Shown: positions 53,810-64,000 of the stretch, in pieces
Numbering within the stretch: the stretch's first letter is position 1
How the letters are laid out: each line of letters begins with the position of its first letter
Source: Clavelina lepadiformis
Lineage: Eukaryota; Chordata; Ascidiacea; Aplousobranchia; Clavelinidae
NCBI RefSeq assembly: GCF_947623445.1
Contig: NC_135242.1
Span: 5,890,001 to 5,954,000, forward strand
DNA length: 64,000 nt
Direction of reading: 5' to 3'
Translations under genes and position numbers: made by a program
The notes under the pieces: generated by a model
Seen by the model: only the letters and a program-made list of their open reading frames with translations
The model's database searches: none
Told to the model about the DNA's origin: nothing

Positions 53810-54148
53810 TAAATTCAAAAAATACCAAGAAATCAAATTTTTCGAAATATTCGCTCATCCGAAATGGTGGTTCCATATCATGCATAATGCGTCGTTTTAT
53901 TCCTAAAACTAGAAGTTCCATTAGATAATTTTTAGAATATTTCCGTTTAAAGAGTACTTTCTTTTACAAATATTTGCAGTGTCGTAAAACAACTCCGAGC
54001 AATAAATTTTACCGGCTACGTGGGTGGAAGAGTCGATAAGCGTCCTCCGTTCATGGTTTAACATTTGCCAATACGTGAACGCCTGATAGGTAAATATCAC
54101 AAGAAAAGACAGCATGATGGACGCTTTGTACAAGGCTTTGTTTACCAT
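53810..54148 (-). CDS. Weak candidate: first exons of a type II membrane protein
   Basis: From ATG 54148 the minus strand encodes a short basic head, a hydrophobic helix (SIMLSFLVIFTYQAF) and a polar stretch to a possible donor near 53985. A short intron ending CTTCTAG near 53907 would continue in frame into GIKRRIMHDMEPPFRMSEYF. The layout is like the start of a Golgi enzyme, but no downstream exons were found and no family is recognised. Confidence 0.2.
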
Positions 54149-55049
54149 AAGTCTAATTAAATATTCCTTTCTTACTTGAAGGTAACACCTCTGTTACATA
54201 TTTTCTTTGTCATAATGCAAGTTTTATAATCATGACGGCCGAGACGTCAGTTGGTGAAATTCAACCACCGCGTAAATTTATTTCTTTTAATAACGCCACA
54301 TTGTCTAAACACGTGTTATAAGGAATTGTACACGTTTTACAAAAGCAATTCTTGGAAAAAAAAAGAATACCAAATTGCTATTTTTCATTTTTGTCGAAAT
54401 TTTCAATACGTCATCTATTAACTCAACTTGTATCAAAAAAATCAGATATTTTGGTCTAAAATCTGTCACTTTTATTTGAATGAAAAACATGCTTTGAAAC
54501 CTCTTTAGAAATGGCTTCCTAAAACATTTCATTTAACGCATTTCTGAATTGCAAAATTATTGTTTTAGACGCAAAGTAAGAAACGCAACTGTAGACGGCT
54601 GCAAAATAAACAATTGCAGAAGAATATGGTCTTCTACGTTGCTTGTGTACAACTATAATTCTTTTTTAACGACCAAAACCATGGTTTTTTCTCTGCAAAG
54701 CTATACAATATCAAATTAGCGCTGGGTTGATATACTATATCGTCATTGTAAAAAAATTACGTTATGGTAGATATTTTGAAAAAAATTCTACATTAGTCTT
54801 TGTAGTTTGGTAATAATTAATGATAAATTCCTTCTAAATATGTGATTTTTAATCTGTAACTTTATATTTTTACACAAAATAAAAGTAATGGGTATATAAA
54901 TTGACCTCGAAGCCTTATGTTGAAGCATTTGGAGCTCATGTCTTGTGGTTTGTAAGATGATTGCATTATCCAATAGCAACGAGCTATGAGCATTGTTCGC
55001 TCTGTTTGCGCAGTGAAATGTATGTTTTTTGAACGGTTTTACAAACCTC

Positions 55050-55439
55050 TATATAAAGTACTTCATCTGTGATTACTCTGGATTTTATATCTTTGACTTC
55101 AACTTAGCTGTATATGGACTTGCATGTAAGAAAAGAGTTTAGTTTACCTGTAGAACAAACCGTCTAATTTGAAAGATAGACTAAAAGAAACCAACAAATT
55201 ATAGCCTTTATAAATCAAATATTAATTTACCTTTTAGTTTATTTATAATAATCTATTTTAGTTTGTAGAAGAGATTAATCATGTAACAAACATAAGCACG
55301 ATATACTGTTTTTCGATAAAAATGTCTTGTATGATACTGTTATTACGTCAAACCATGATTTATTTCTTCTTTTTTAGAGATTCCTTTTTTGCAGTAAATC
55401 TGTATCATTTTGTATAAACCAGATTTGTTCTAACGAAAC
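55050..55439 (+). promoter_or_regulatory. Possible TATA promoter and 5'UTR intron acceptor of repeat-protein gene 1
   Basis: TATATAAAG at 55050-55058 is a good TATA box. A polypyrimidine acceptor TTCCTTTTTTGCAG ends at 55394, 45 bp before the start codon. Together they fit a TATA-driven transcript with one intron in the 5' UTR, a common layout for abundant secreted products. This is inference from sequence only. Confidence 0.35.
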
Positions 55440-57033
55440 ATGAAGCAGCTGTTAGTTTTGCTCTGCATTGCTAGCATCGCTCTTTCTGCTCCACTTGCTG
55501 GTAATGTGTCCTGATAAATACTTTGTATTAGTACTTCAAACTTGTTTTAACTTAATATAATTGAATAATGAAAATTTTTTTGGTTGCTCATATAGCATTT
55601 AGGGTAAGTTAAGCATTAGTCGAAAGGTTTGCAAAATAAAATGGTTGCTATTTTTACAGCTCTTGCATTTATTCTTTGAAAAATTTTTTTGCAGATAATA
55701 CAAGGGAGGATGATGAAATAAGTAAGTTGCTGTGTTTTAGGTTGTTAAACTTTCTTGCATCTGATCTGCGATTTCGGGTTTTTTCGACAATGAGTAGGCC
55801 TATGTTTTGTTTTGTCAATTTTATATTACAGTAAAGAAAAGTTTAGTTGGCATTTTTTGTTCTGTAATGTAAGCTTTCATTTTAATTTGTGTTCTAGACA
55901 AGGTAGATAAACGGTTCTTTCACTACGGAGCACAACATCAATCCCAATCTCAAGGTCAGGTTGGTGGAGGTTTTGGCGCACAACATCAATCCCAATCTCA
56001 AGGTCAGGTTGGTGGAGGTTTTGGTGCACAACATCAATCCCAATCTCAAGGTCAGGTTGGTGGAGGTTTTGGCGCACAACATCAATCCCAATCTCAAGGT
56101 CAGGTTGGTGGAGGTTTTGGCGCACAACATCAATCCCAATCTCAATTAGGTCATTATGGTGGAGGTTTTGGTGCACAACATCAATCCCAATCTCAAGGTC
56201 AGCTTGGTGGAGGTTTTGGCGCACAACATCAATCCCAATCTCAAGGTCAGGTTGGTGGAGGTTTTGGCGCACAACATCAATCCCAATCTCAAGGTCAGGT
56301 TGGTGGAGGTTTTGGTGCACAACATCAATCCCAATCTCAAGGTCATTATGGTGGAGGTTTTGGTGCACAACATCAATCCCAATCTCAAAGTCAGGTCGGA
56401 CATGGAGGTGCATACCAGGGCCAGTCGCAATCCCAATCGCAATACGGTCATAGTGGAGGTACCTTATATAAGCGAATTTTTCAATCTCAAAGACAAAATC
56501 AGGTTCAAAAAGGAAATGGCAAAAAGCAAAAACAAAACCAGAATCAAATGCAGATAGGATGGGGTAAAGGAAATAAGCAATCCCAAAGTCAATCTCAATC
56601 TCAAGGCAAATGGGGTAAAGGAAAGAATTTCCAAACTCAAAGTCAAATTCAATCTCAAGGCAAATGGGGTAAAGGAAATAAGCAATCCCAAAGTCAATCT
56701 CAATCTCAAGGCAAATGGGGTAAAGGAAAGAATTTCCAAACTCAAAGTCAAATTCAATCTCAAGGCAAATCGGGCAAAGGAAATAAGCAATCCCAAAGTC
56801 AATCTCAATCTCAAGGCAAATGGGGTAAAGGAAAGAATTTCCAAACTCAAAGTCAAATTCAATCTCAAGGCAAATGGGGTAAAGGAAATAAGCAATCCCA
56901 AAGTCAATCTCAATCTCAAGGCAAATGGGGTAAAGGAAAGAATTTCCAAACTCAAAGTCAAATTCAATCTCAAGGCAAATGGGGCAAAGGAAAGAATTTC
57001 CAGGCTCAAAGTCAATCTCAACTCCAAGGATGA
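55440..57033 (+). CDS. Repeat-protein gene 1: secreted Gln/Ser/Gly-rich tandem-repeat protein, 407 aa
   Basis: Exons 55440-55500, 55695-55721 and 55898-57033 (all phase 1, stop TGA). Residues 1-20 are a signal peptide (MKQLLVLLCIASIALSAPLA). A short acidic pro-segment (DNTREDDEINKVDKR) ends in a Lys-Arg site at 55909-55914. Ten AQHQSQSQ repeats follow, mostly the 16-residue unit GQVGGGFGAQHQSQSQ. A linker contains a second Lys-Arg (56470-56475). The C-terminal half alternates GKWGKGKNFQTQSQIQSQ and GKWGKGNKQSQSQSQSQ in about four 105-bp double units. The repeats are almost identical at DNA level. There are no cysteines in the repeats and no known domain. An AATAAA lies at 57039-57044, only six bases past the stop. 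It is paralogous to gene 2 by exon plan. Structural, adhesive or antimicrobial roles are all possible; none is shown. Confidence 0.85.
55930..56410 (+). repeat. 48-bp coding tandem repeat array of gene 1, 10 units
   Basis: Ten near-identical units (GGTGGAGGTTTTGGNGCACA core) encode the AQHQSQSQ repeats. The period is the same 16 residues as in gene 2, although the unit sequence differs. Confidence 0.93.
56600..57020 (+). repeat. 105-bp coding tandem repeat of gene 1, about 4 units
   Basis: Four double units start GGCAAATGGGGTAAAGGAAA; differences between them are single bases, for example one TGG to TCG change giving GKSGKG. Confidence 0.9.
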
Positions 57034-59449
57034 TGACCAATAAAAAGAAAATCCAACCTCAAATCCAATTTTAAGGACATTAGTTACTGAATAGACAAGA
57101 AAATCTTGAGATTGGAGTGATTTTAATGATTTAATTAGAAGTTATATATATAATTAATCATTGCAATTGTTACTCTAAATCGTGTTTTTTATGTTTTACA
57201 GTTTCAATGGTTCATTCTGTAGAAACTTTAACATGAAAATAGAAAATCACAATTGCACTTGTAAGTCCCAATGCATTAATTAGCAAATTTGTTGATATTT
57301 ACAGAGGGCAGCTTGTTCAAGCATTATGTTCAATTTTAAAGGGTTTTAAAATCTAACGTTGTATTTATAAATCACCCAGTAAAAGAAAGGAGTTTTCTGG
57401 TCTGCAGTTTGTGGATTTACAGGAAAAATATTAGTCATTTTGACACGAGATTGATTGTGATTGTGATTCTGTTTTTATTTCAAACAAATTGGTCGCCGCC
57501 TGTTCCCACAGACACAGTAGCGGTAAACATATAAAGGACCAGCAAATAACAAAAATCAGTTTTAAGCACTTTACAAAATTATAAGTAGGCCTATAGTTAA
57601 CTGTGCAGCGTGCCAACTTTATTTTAATATAAGCGCCACGACATATTCAACACAGTGTTCTGAATAAAGAAATTATAGTTAACCGTAAACTCCAAAGCTG
57701 TAGAGGTAAAAATAAAAAACAAACTTGAAGACCCGCAACATGTAAGCTATTTAGTGAATCATAAAAAAAGTTGTAGTACAAATAGTATACTTGCATCGGA
57801 AGTTCAGTTATATCATATTTTGCTGCTGCAAAACCGAGCAAAGACAATGTTTTAGGAACCTACAACGAAACACAGGTATAGGGAGTATACAGTGCAGAAT
57901 GCTTGACCATTGTAGAATGTTATTTTTTCTTTGTCCAAAATTTCGAATCCTATTGCACAATAATCTGAAAGGTTTGTCAAAGCAGGTTTTTCTTCATCCT
58001 TACAATAGGTGTTTAAAGTGGTTAAAGATTCATGTAAGATGGCGATTGGTAATTTGTCATGATGCGATTTCAATTCATGACGACTTTAACGTATGCATTT
58101 CTTGATTTGCCGGATAGTAATAGCAAAATCTACAACAAAGTTGACTGCGTTTGCCCATGAAAGTATTTAATTATGAAATAAAATCCGGTTTCTGGCCAGA
58201 TTTGAAAAAAACATAAATAAGTTACATTCGATTGTTCTCGCTAGATATATATGGATTCACTGCTCTAGCTATAATAATGTAATGCTTTTCTATAAATTGT
58301 GCGCCGACATTGTCAGCTGCATTCGAAATGCAAAGATAACAAGAGCTTGGACATGCTGCAGCGAGGATGGCATCGGCTAATATCACTGCTTTAATGTCTC
58401 AGCGAAAAACAGCTATTGACGGCACTAGAGTGATGATAAACGACCAATTACGTAATAGTTATAATGCAGTGGAAACTCAAAAAAGAAATTAGGTAATCCA
58501 TTTAAAGAAAGATGTGATTGTAAATATATGACTTTAGACATGCCAAATTTAAACCCTTTCAAATATATCGGCCGTGAAAAAAACGACACGTAAATCAAGG
58601 CGACTATAAACTTCTCACAGGTATGTGAATTTGAAAGGGGAGTAGTAAAATACTTAATGTCACTCTAAAATTTAGTGCTGCTTATACTAAATATAATGAT
58701 TAATTTCACTCATTGTCCGTTTTATAAAAAATGCATTTGTCGAACCAAATTTTTCAGTTTGGACACAATTTATGATAAAATTCATTTGATATCGAGTTTT
58801 TAAATTTTTACCAGTCAAATTGCCTCTTATTGTCTAGGCTCATTGAAAAGGGTCGCATTAACCATTTTAGTTGTGAGAACGACAAAAATAAAGTTAATTA
58901 AAGCTCAAATGTTTTTGATCAAAACTTAATTTTACGCATGTCGGTTATGCATTTCAATGCACAACAAAAAATATGCAGGTAAAAAATCTCTTTTTTACCT
59001 TTTCAAAAGAAGGTTTAACATTTTCTTCTTGAAGGTATGTTGCGAACAAGTAAGTGAAATATGGTAAAGGTTATACTTTTGCGTTGCGTCTTACAAGTTT
59101 GTTATAGGCAAACATATCTTGTACGAAAAATGGGCGTAGGCCTATACCGTGGAAAACAAAAGAGTTTAATTAGCAAATGTTTGGATGGCACACAAAATTC
59201 AACGTCTAAGCAAGCAACCAGGTTTACATTTATAAACAAGTTCATTCAGACCAATCTCCAGATCTTTGTTGGTAACGCGAGGAACACTTGGTTGTAAAGT
59301 TTTATGTTTAACACAACAGGTCTGCTTTACGTATACAAGAATTATAATAGATTTGCAATTCAGTTTACGTGAAGTACAAGCAGGATTTTTCATGGCTAAC
59401 CTTAACTCATGTTATTTAGGCAGAATTGTTAGGGTGTGTAAAAACCAAA
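57034..59449. other. Spacer between the two repeat-protein genes
   Basis: No gene is supported. A minus-strand frame at 57852-58073 and a plus-strand frame at 59266-59514 lack motifs; the latter only overlaps the start of gene 2 in another frame. A 5'UTR-type acceptor (GTTATTTAG) ends at 59419, about 30 bp before the gene 2 start. Confidence 0.4.
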
Positions 59450-62400
59450 ATGAAACACATCTTCGTCTTATTGGCAGTGGTAGCCCTTGCTTCCGCTGTT
59501 CCAATAGTGGGTGAGTAATTGCTTATTAGCTACTCTAAATAATACTCTAATAAGTTAATAAGCTTTTTTGAGAAAAAAAATTCAAAAATAAGAATTGTTT
59601 GTTTCAGATCAGAAGAAAAACGAAGTGGCAGAAACTGGTATTTTATTTAGAATTTGTTGATATTTGTTCTCTTAGCAGTAGTAGCATTCATTTGATTATA
59701 TAAAAACCGCATTGGTTTGGAAAGAAAATTGTAATAAATTGCGATCTACACTTTTGTGGAAAAAGACACTAAAATATCACTAGTATAAAAAAAATTACGA
59801 CCAAATTTTTGAGATTGAAAGTCAATGCGTAAAATGGAAAACAAATTAATAAAAGTAAAAAATAAACAAGAAAAACAATTCATAAAATATTTCAAAAATG
59901 AATTCAATATATTAAAATTTCTAGCTCTTTTAAGTTTTTTATTTTTACCGTTTTTTTATAACTCTAAACAATATAACTTACCAATGTATAGTATATACTG
60001 TAAAAACCATAAGTTTTACCTTGATGAAATTGTTTGGAAAACTATGTTTGAAACAGTATGCATGATTTTACAGCACACAACTTGACCAATAAGTATTCAT
60101 TTTTTCATAGAACTAGCTAAAAGTGACAAAGACCTCCTGCTTCAATTGAGATCTTATCTTGCACAATCTCAGTCGCAATCCCAGGTCAACGCTGGTCACG
60201 GTGCCCAAGCCCAACACCAAAGTCAATCCCAGGTCAACGCTGGTCACGGTGCCCAAGCCCAACACCAAAGTCAATCCCAGGTCAACACTGGTCATGGTGC
60301 CCAAGCCCAACACCAAAGTCAATCCCAGGTCAACACTGGTCATGGTGCCCAAGCCCAACAACAAAGTCAATCCCAGGTCAACACTGGTCATGGTGCCCAA
60401 GCCCAACACCAAAGTCAATCCCAGGTCAACACTGGTCATGGTGCCCAAGCCCAACACCAAAGTCAATCCCAGGTCAACGCTGGTCATGGTGCCCAAGCTC
60501 AACAACAAAGTCAATCCCAGGTCAACGCTGGTCACGGTGCCCAAGCTCAACATCAAAGTCAGTCACAAGCACAGTTTGGTCGACGCAGATACCAAGGTCA
60601 ATCACAATCTCAATCCCAGATTAACGCTGGTCACGGTGCCCAAGCCCAACACCAAAGTCAATCCCAGGTCAACGCTGGTCACGGTGCCCAAGCTCAACAC
60701 CAAAGTCAATCCCAGGTTAACGCTGGTCACGGTGCCCAAGCCCAACAACAAAGTCAATCCCAGGTCAACGTTGGTCACGGTGCTCAAGCCCAACACCAAA
60801 GTCAATCCCAGGTCAACGCTGGTCACGGTGCCCAAGCTCAACACCAAAGTCAATCCCAGGTTAACGCTGGTCACGGTGCCCAAGCCCAACAACAAAGTCA
60901 ATCCCAGGTCAACGTTGGTCACGGTGCTCAAGCTCAACACCAAAGTCAGTCCCAAGCTCAGTTTGGTCGACGCAGATACCAAGGTCAATCACAATCTCAG
61001 TCTCAGGTCAACGCTGGTCACGGTGCCCAAGCCCAACACCAAAGTCAATCCCAAGTCAACGCTGGTCACGGTGCGCAAGCTCAACAACAAAGTCAATCCC
61101 AGATTAACGCTGGTCATGGTGCCCAAGCTCAACATCAAAGTCAGTCCCAAGCGCAGTTTGGTCGACGCAGATACCAAGGTCAATCACAATCTCAATCTCA
61201 GGTCAACGCTGGTCACGGTGCCCAAGCTCAACACCAAAGTCAATCCCAGGTAAACGCTGGTCACGGTGCTCAAGCCCAACACCAAAGTCAATCCCAGGTC
61301 AACACTGGTCACGGTGCTCAAGCCCAACACCAAAGTCAATCCCAGGTAAACGCTGGTTATGGTGCCCAAGCCCAACACCAAAGTCAATCCCAGGTCAACG
61401 CTGGTCATGGTGCCCAAGCCCAACACCAAAGTCAATCCCAGGTCAACGCTGGTCACGGTGCCCAAGCTCAACACCAAAGTCAATCCCAGGTCAACGCTGG
61501 TCACGGTGCCCAAGCCCAACACCAAAGTCAATCCCAGGTTAACGCTGGTCACGGTGCCCAAGCCCAACACCAAAGTCAATCCCAGGTCAACGCTGGTCAC
61601 GGTGCGCAAGCTCAACAACAAAGTCAATCCCAGGTCAACGCTGGTCACGGTGCGCAAGCTCAACAACAAAGTCAATCCCAGATTAACGCTGGTCATGGTG
61701 CCCAAGCTCAACACCAAAGTCAGTCCCAAGCGCAGTTTGGTCGACGCAGATACCAAGGTCAATCACAATCTCAATCTCAGGTCAACGCTGGTCACGGTGC
61801 CCAAGCTCAACACCAAAGTCAATCCCAGGTAAACGCTGGTCACGGTGCCCAAGCCCAACACCAAAGTCAATCCCAGGTCAACGCTGGTCACGGTGCCCAA
61901 GCCCAACACCAAAGTCAATCCCAGGTCAACGCTGGTCATGGTGCGCAAGCTCAACAACAAAGTCAATCCCAGATTAACGCTGGTCATGGTGCCCAAGCTA
62001 AACACCAAAGTCAGTCCCAAGCGCAGTTTGGTCGACGCAGATACCAAGGTCAATCACAATCTCAATCTCAGGTCAACGCTGGTCACGGTGCCCAAGCTCA
62101 ACACCAAAGTCAATCCCAGGTAAACGCTGGTCACGGTGCTCAAGCCCAACACCAAAGTCAATCCCAGATCAACACTGGTCACGGTGTTCAAGCCCAACAA
62201 CAAAGTCAGTCTCAAGGACAGTGGCACAAGCGTTCAGAAGGTGAGTTAGATTCCAAAGTCAAACGGGGTTTTCAACACCAACATCAGGGTCAAACGCAAG
62301 TAACCATAGAAATTCAACACCAAGGACAATCTCAGTCTCAGGTCGGGACAGGTTCGCAATCCCAGACGCAAACCCAAGGGGGTCAGTCACAGTCACAGGG

Positions 62401-62653
62401 TCAATCACAAGGAGGCCACCCCCCCAATAACAAACCTCCACCCCCTCCTCCCCCACCTCCTAAGCCTGGAAGTCCAAAACCTCCACCTCATCCTCCATCA
62501 CCCCCGAAGCCTGGAAGCCCAAAACCTCCACCTCCCGGAAATCCCCACAAAAGCTCTAAAAAATCTCACAAAAGCTCAAAGGGAACCAAAAAGTCTAAAG
62601 GGTCTAAATCCAAGAAATCAAAAAAGGGTTCAAAGAAAAGCAAAAAACACTAA
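59450..62653 (+). CDS. Repeat-protein gene 2: secreted Gln/Ser/His-rich repeat protein with basic tail, 877 aa
   Basis: Exons 59450-59510, 59608-59637 and 60111-62653 (phase 1, phase 1, stop TAA), the same plan as gene 1. A signal peptide (MKHIFVLLAVVALASAVPIV) and a short charged segment lead into 37 copies of a 16-residue unit, consensus VNAGHGAQAQHQSQSQ. They fall in six blocks of 8, 7, 3, 11, 5 and 3 units. Five identical spacers AQFGRRRYQGQSQSQSQ separate the blocks, each with an Arg-Arg-Arg site (60581, 60968, 61163, 61742, 62033). The C-terminal part has two Lys-Arg sites (62228-62233, 62261-62266), a further Gln/Ser-rich stretch, a Pro-rich segment (about 62416-62545) with KPGSPKPPP motifs, and an extreme Lys/Ser tail. 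No family is recognised. An AATAAA lies near 62880. Precursor processing and Gln-Lys cross-linking are inferences. Confidence 0.85.
60182..62209 (+). repeat. 48-bp coding tandem repeat array, 37 units
   Basis: Unit period is 48 bp, interrupted by five 51-bp spacers; distances between spacers (387, 195, 579 and 291 bp) equal 51 plus a whole number of 48-bp units. Variation is mostly single synonymous changes plus A/T/V, H/Q and V/I swaps, which points to ongoing homogenisation by unequal exchange. Confidence 0.95.
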
Positions 62654-64000
62654 GCAGTAGAACTAGAAATTAGATCGTTACAAACGGTATTTAATGAAGT
62701 TTTTATAAATGCATGGTTAATGGTTGTAGATTTAAAGCACGTTTGGTAGATTAATTGCATGTCGCAAAAATTGTTCGGGGTTTCCAGCAAAACACTTTAA
62801 AACACATTTTTTGTGCACCCAACACACTCATTATTAAGGGAATTAAAGCTTAGATTTTTAAATCAATTTGAAGCATTAAAATAAAATTTCTGCAATTATT
62901 CTATACATGTGTTTTTGTTTTGACATTGTGTGTTGTTCTTGCAGAACCGAACTGAACGTGCAGCAAAGGACAGGAAATCCAGTTTAGCCACTTAAACGCG
63001 TTTTAGTTGTTAAAGCAATCAAATTTGAATAAAATAACTTTGGTTTAATTTGTAAAGTAAAACTAGTGACTTAAGCGTGACCAGTCATGAATACTTAAAA
63101 CCCATTTGTCATTCCGAAATTGTTTTGTACACATTTTAAACTGCATGCACTCCAATTTACCAAATTTTATTTGCACACTTTTATTTCTAAACGTTTTTGA
63201 CATGTAATCGTATTAAAATTAGTATCTAACATTGTGTAATACCAATTCGTGACATGTTTAATTGAGAAATAAAATGAAAAACGAAGGTTTTCTATTTTAC
63301 ATATAGCAATTGTTTGAAAATCGTTAGCATTGTCTAGCGGCAGCAATAAAACCCATAGGCTTTCAAAGTGTTATCGGTAAATTACGTTTGATTTATATTT
63401 TAAACTCGCAATTTCAAATGATTACTGGTAGGTCAATGATGTCGATGCATAAAACCCATTGTTTTCTGGATTATGCTCAAATATAAAAAAGATTAAGTGT
63501 AGAATTTAAAATGACATGTAAGTGAATCCATTTAATAAAGATATTCTTATGGCATAATAAACAAATGACTTATAATAATAAGCGATAATAGACCGTATAA
63601 AAAAAGAATTGCTAAAATTGTGAAGGGCAATATCTTCTTACCCGAGGCTATTTGAAATCTTCATTTTGTGACAAGTTAAATTTACAGACAAAAATGATGT
63701 TTACATGTCAGACATTTCTTTTGTAATAAATTGTGGATGTGTACTGCGCTACTTGACATATAACAGTAACATCCATCAATGTTATAAACCTGCTTTGCGG
63801 CTGTCATTCCTTAGTCGAGCGAGATGGATGATGAAGTTAATGCTGTTTCGCGACTATTCCTCAATACTGACGAATCTCATCTTAAGGCGTGAATAATTGC
63901 TAGTTTAATAGTTGTCCTAGGAATGACTTACATACGGTCAGATAAACACATATTAATTTCCAGTTGTTTTATTAGTCAGTGTAGACCTTCGGGGCTAAAA
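62654..64000. other. 3' flank of repeat-protein gene 2
   Basis: It contains the likely polyadenylation signal near 62880, then AT-rich DNA to the window end without recognisable genes. Confidence 0.45.

Larger units (their letters stand above)
52831..55439. other. Intergenic upstream of the repeat-protein genes
   Basis: AT-rich. One weak minus-strand gene candidate lies at 53810-54148 (see separate entry). Otherwise nothing coding is supported. Confidence 0.4.

Noticed and set aside
55877-57040. 387-aa minus-strand open frame (EIDFEFGNSFLYPICL repeats)
   Set aside because: It is the antisense of the gene 1 repeat exon; the plus strand has a signal peptide, spliced exons and a polyadenylation signal.
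57852-58073. 73-aa minus-strand frame
   Set aside because: Peptide-like composition but no partner exons, signal peptide or known motif.
60159-61253. 364-aa plus-strand frame (NPRSTLVTVPKPNTKV repeats)
   Set aside because: A shifted frame of the gene 2 array, open only because the repeat period is a multiple of three.

Overview
The window looks like invertebrate chordate DNA, most likely from an ascidian tunicate of the Ciona kind. The evidence is AT-rich DNA, short GT-AG introns, chordate-like IMP4, eIF4A and KLHL2/3 proteins, sushi and three-finger secreted proteins, and a possible trans-splice acceptor a few bases before the eIF4A start. The species call is inference. I built the gene models by hand from splice sites, reading phase and family alignment from memory; no search was run.

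Left part (0.3-18.5 kb, minus strand): a tandem family of secreted proteins. Gene A (3969-6438, 7 exons, 257 aa) is signal peptide, Ly6/uPAR-like three-finger domain, two sushi domains. Gene B (14433-18445, 13 exons, 520 aa) has the same start, then three sushi domains and a von Willebrand A domain with an intact MIDAS. A third sushi cassette (292-1998) has no visible 5' exons; it fits the splice phase of gene A and may be an alternative 3' end. Between A and B lie a large fold-back repeat (7034-9165) and a decayed LINE (9305-11420).

Middle (18.5-34.1 kb): long intergenic DNA with two hAT elements, one with a perfect 8-bp target duplication and one an internally deleted transposase copy. Then on the plus strand come IMP4 (26514-28177), a coiled-coil protein ending in a CAAX box (30090-31520), a pogo/Tigger-like element carrying a tRNA-like block (31646-32552), and a third small hAT element (33747-34075).

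Right-middle (34.8-50.7 kb): two well-conserved plus-strand genes. eIF4A (34859-39623, 9 exons, 446 aa) has an extended N-terminus. A KLHL2/KLHL3 co-orthologue (44281-50689, 13 exons, 602 aa) is a CUL3 ubiquitin-ligase adaptor with BTB, BACK and six kelch repeats. A direct repeat pair lies between them.

Right end (52-64 kb): a truncated second copy of the pogo-like element, then a paralogous pair of secreted low-complexity proteins (55440-57033 and 59450-62653). Both have a signal-peptide exon, a micro-exon and one giant repetitive exon. They consist of near-identical 16-residue Gln/Ser/Gly/His repeats broken by basic cleavage-like sites; the larger one ends in a Pro-rich and then a Lys/Ser-rich tail. 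This pair and the three-finger/sushi/vWA family are the most novel content. The housekeeping genes share no pathway beyond gene expression (IMP4 in ribosome assembly, eIF4A in translation initiation).
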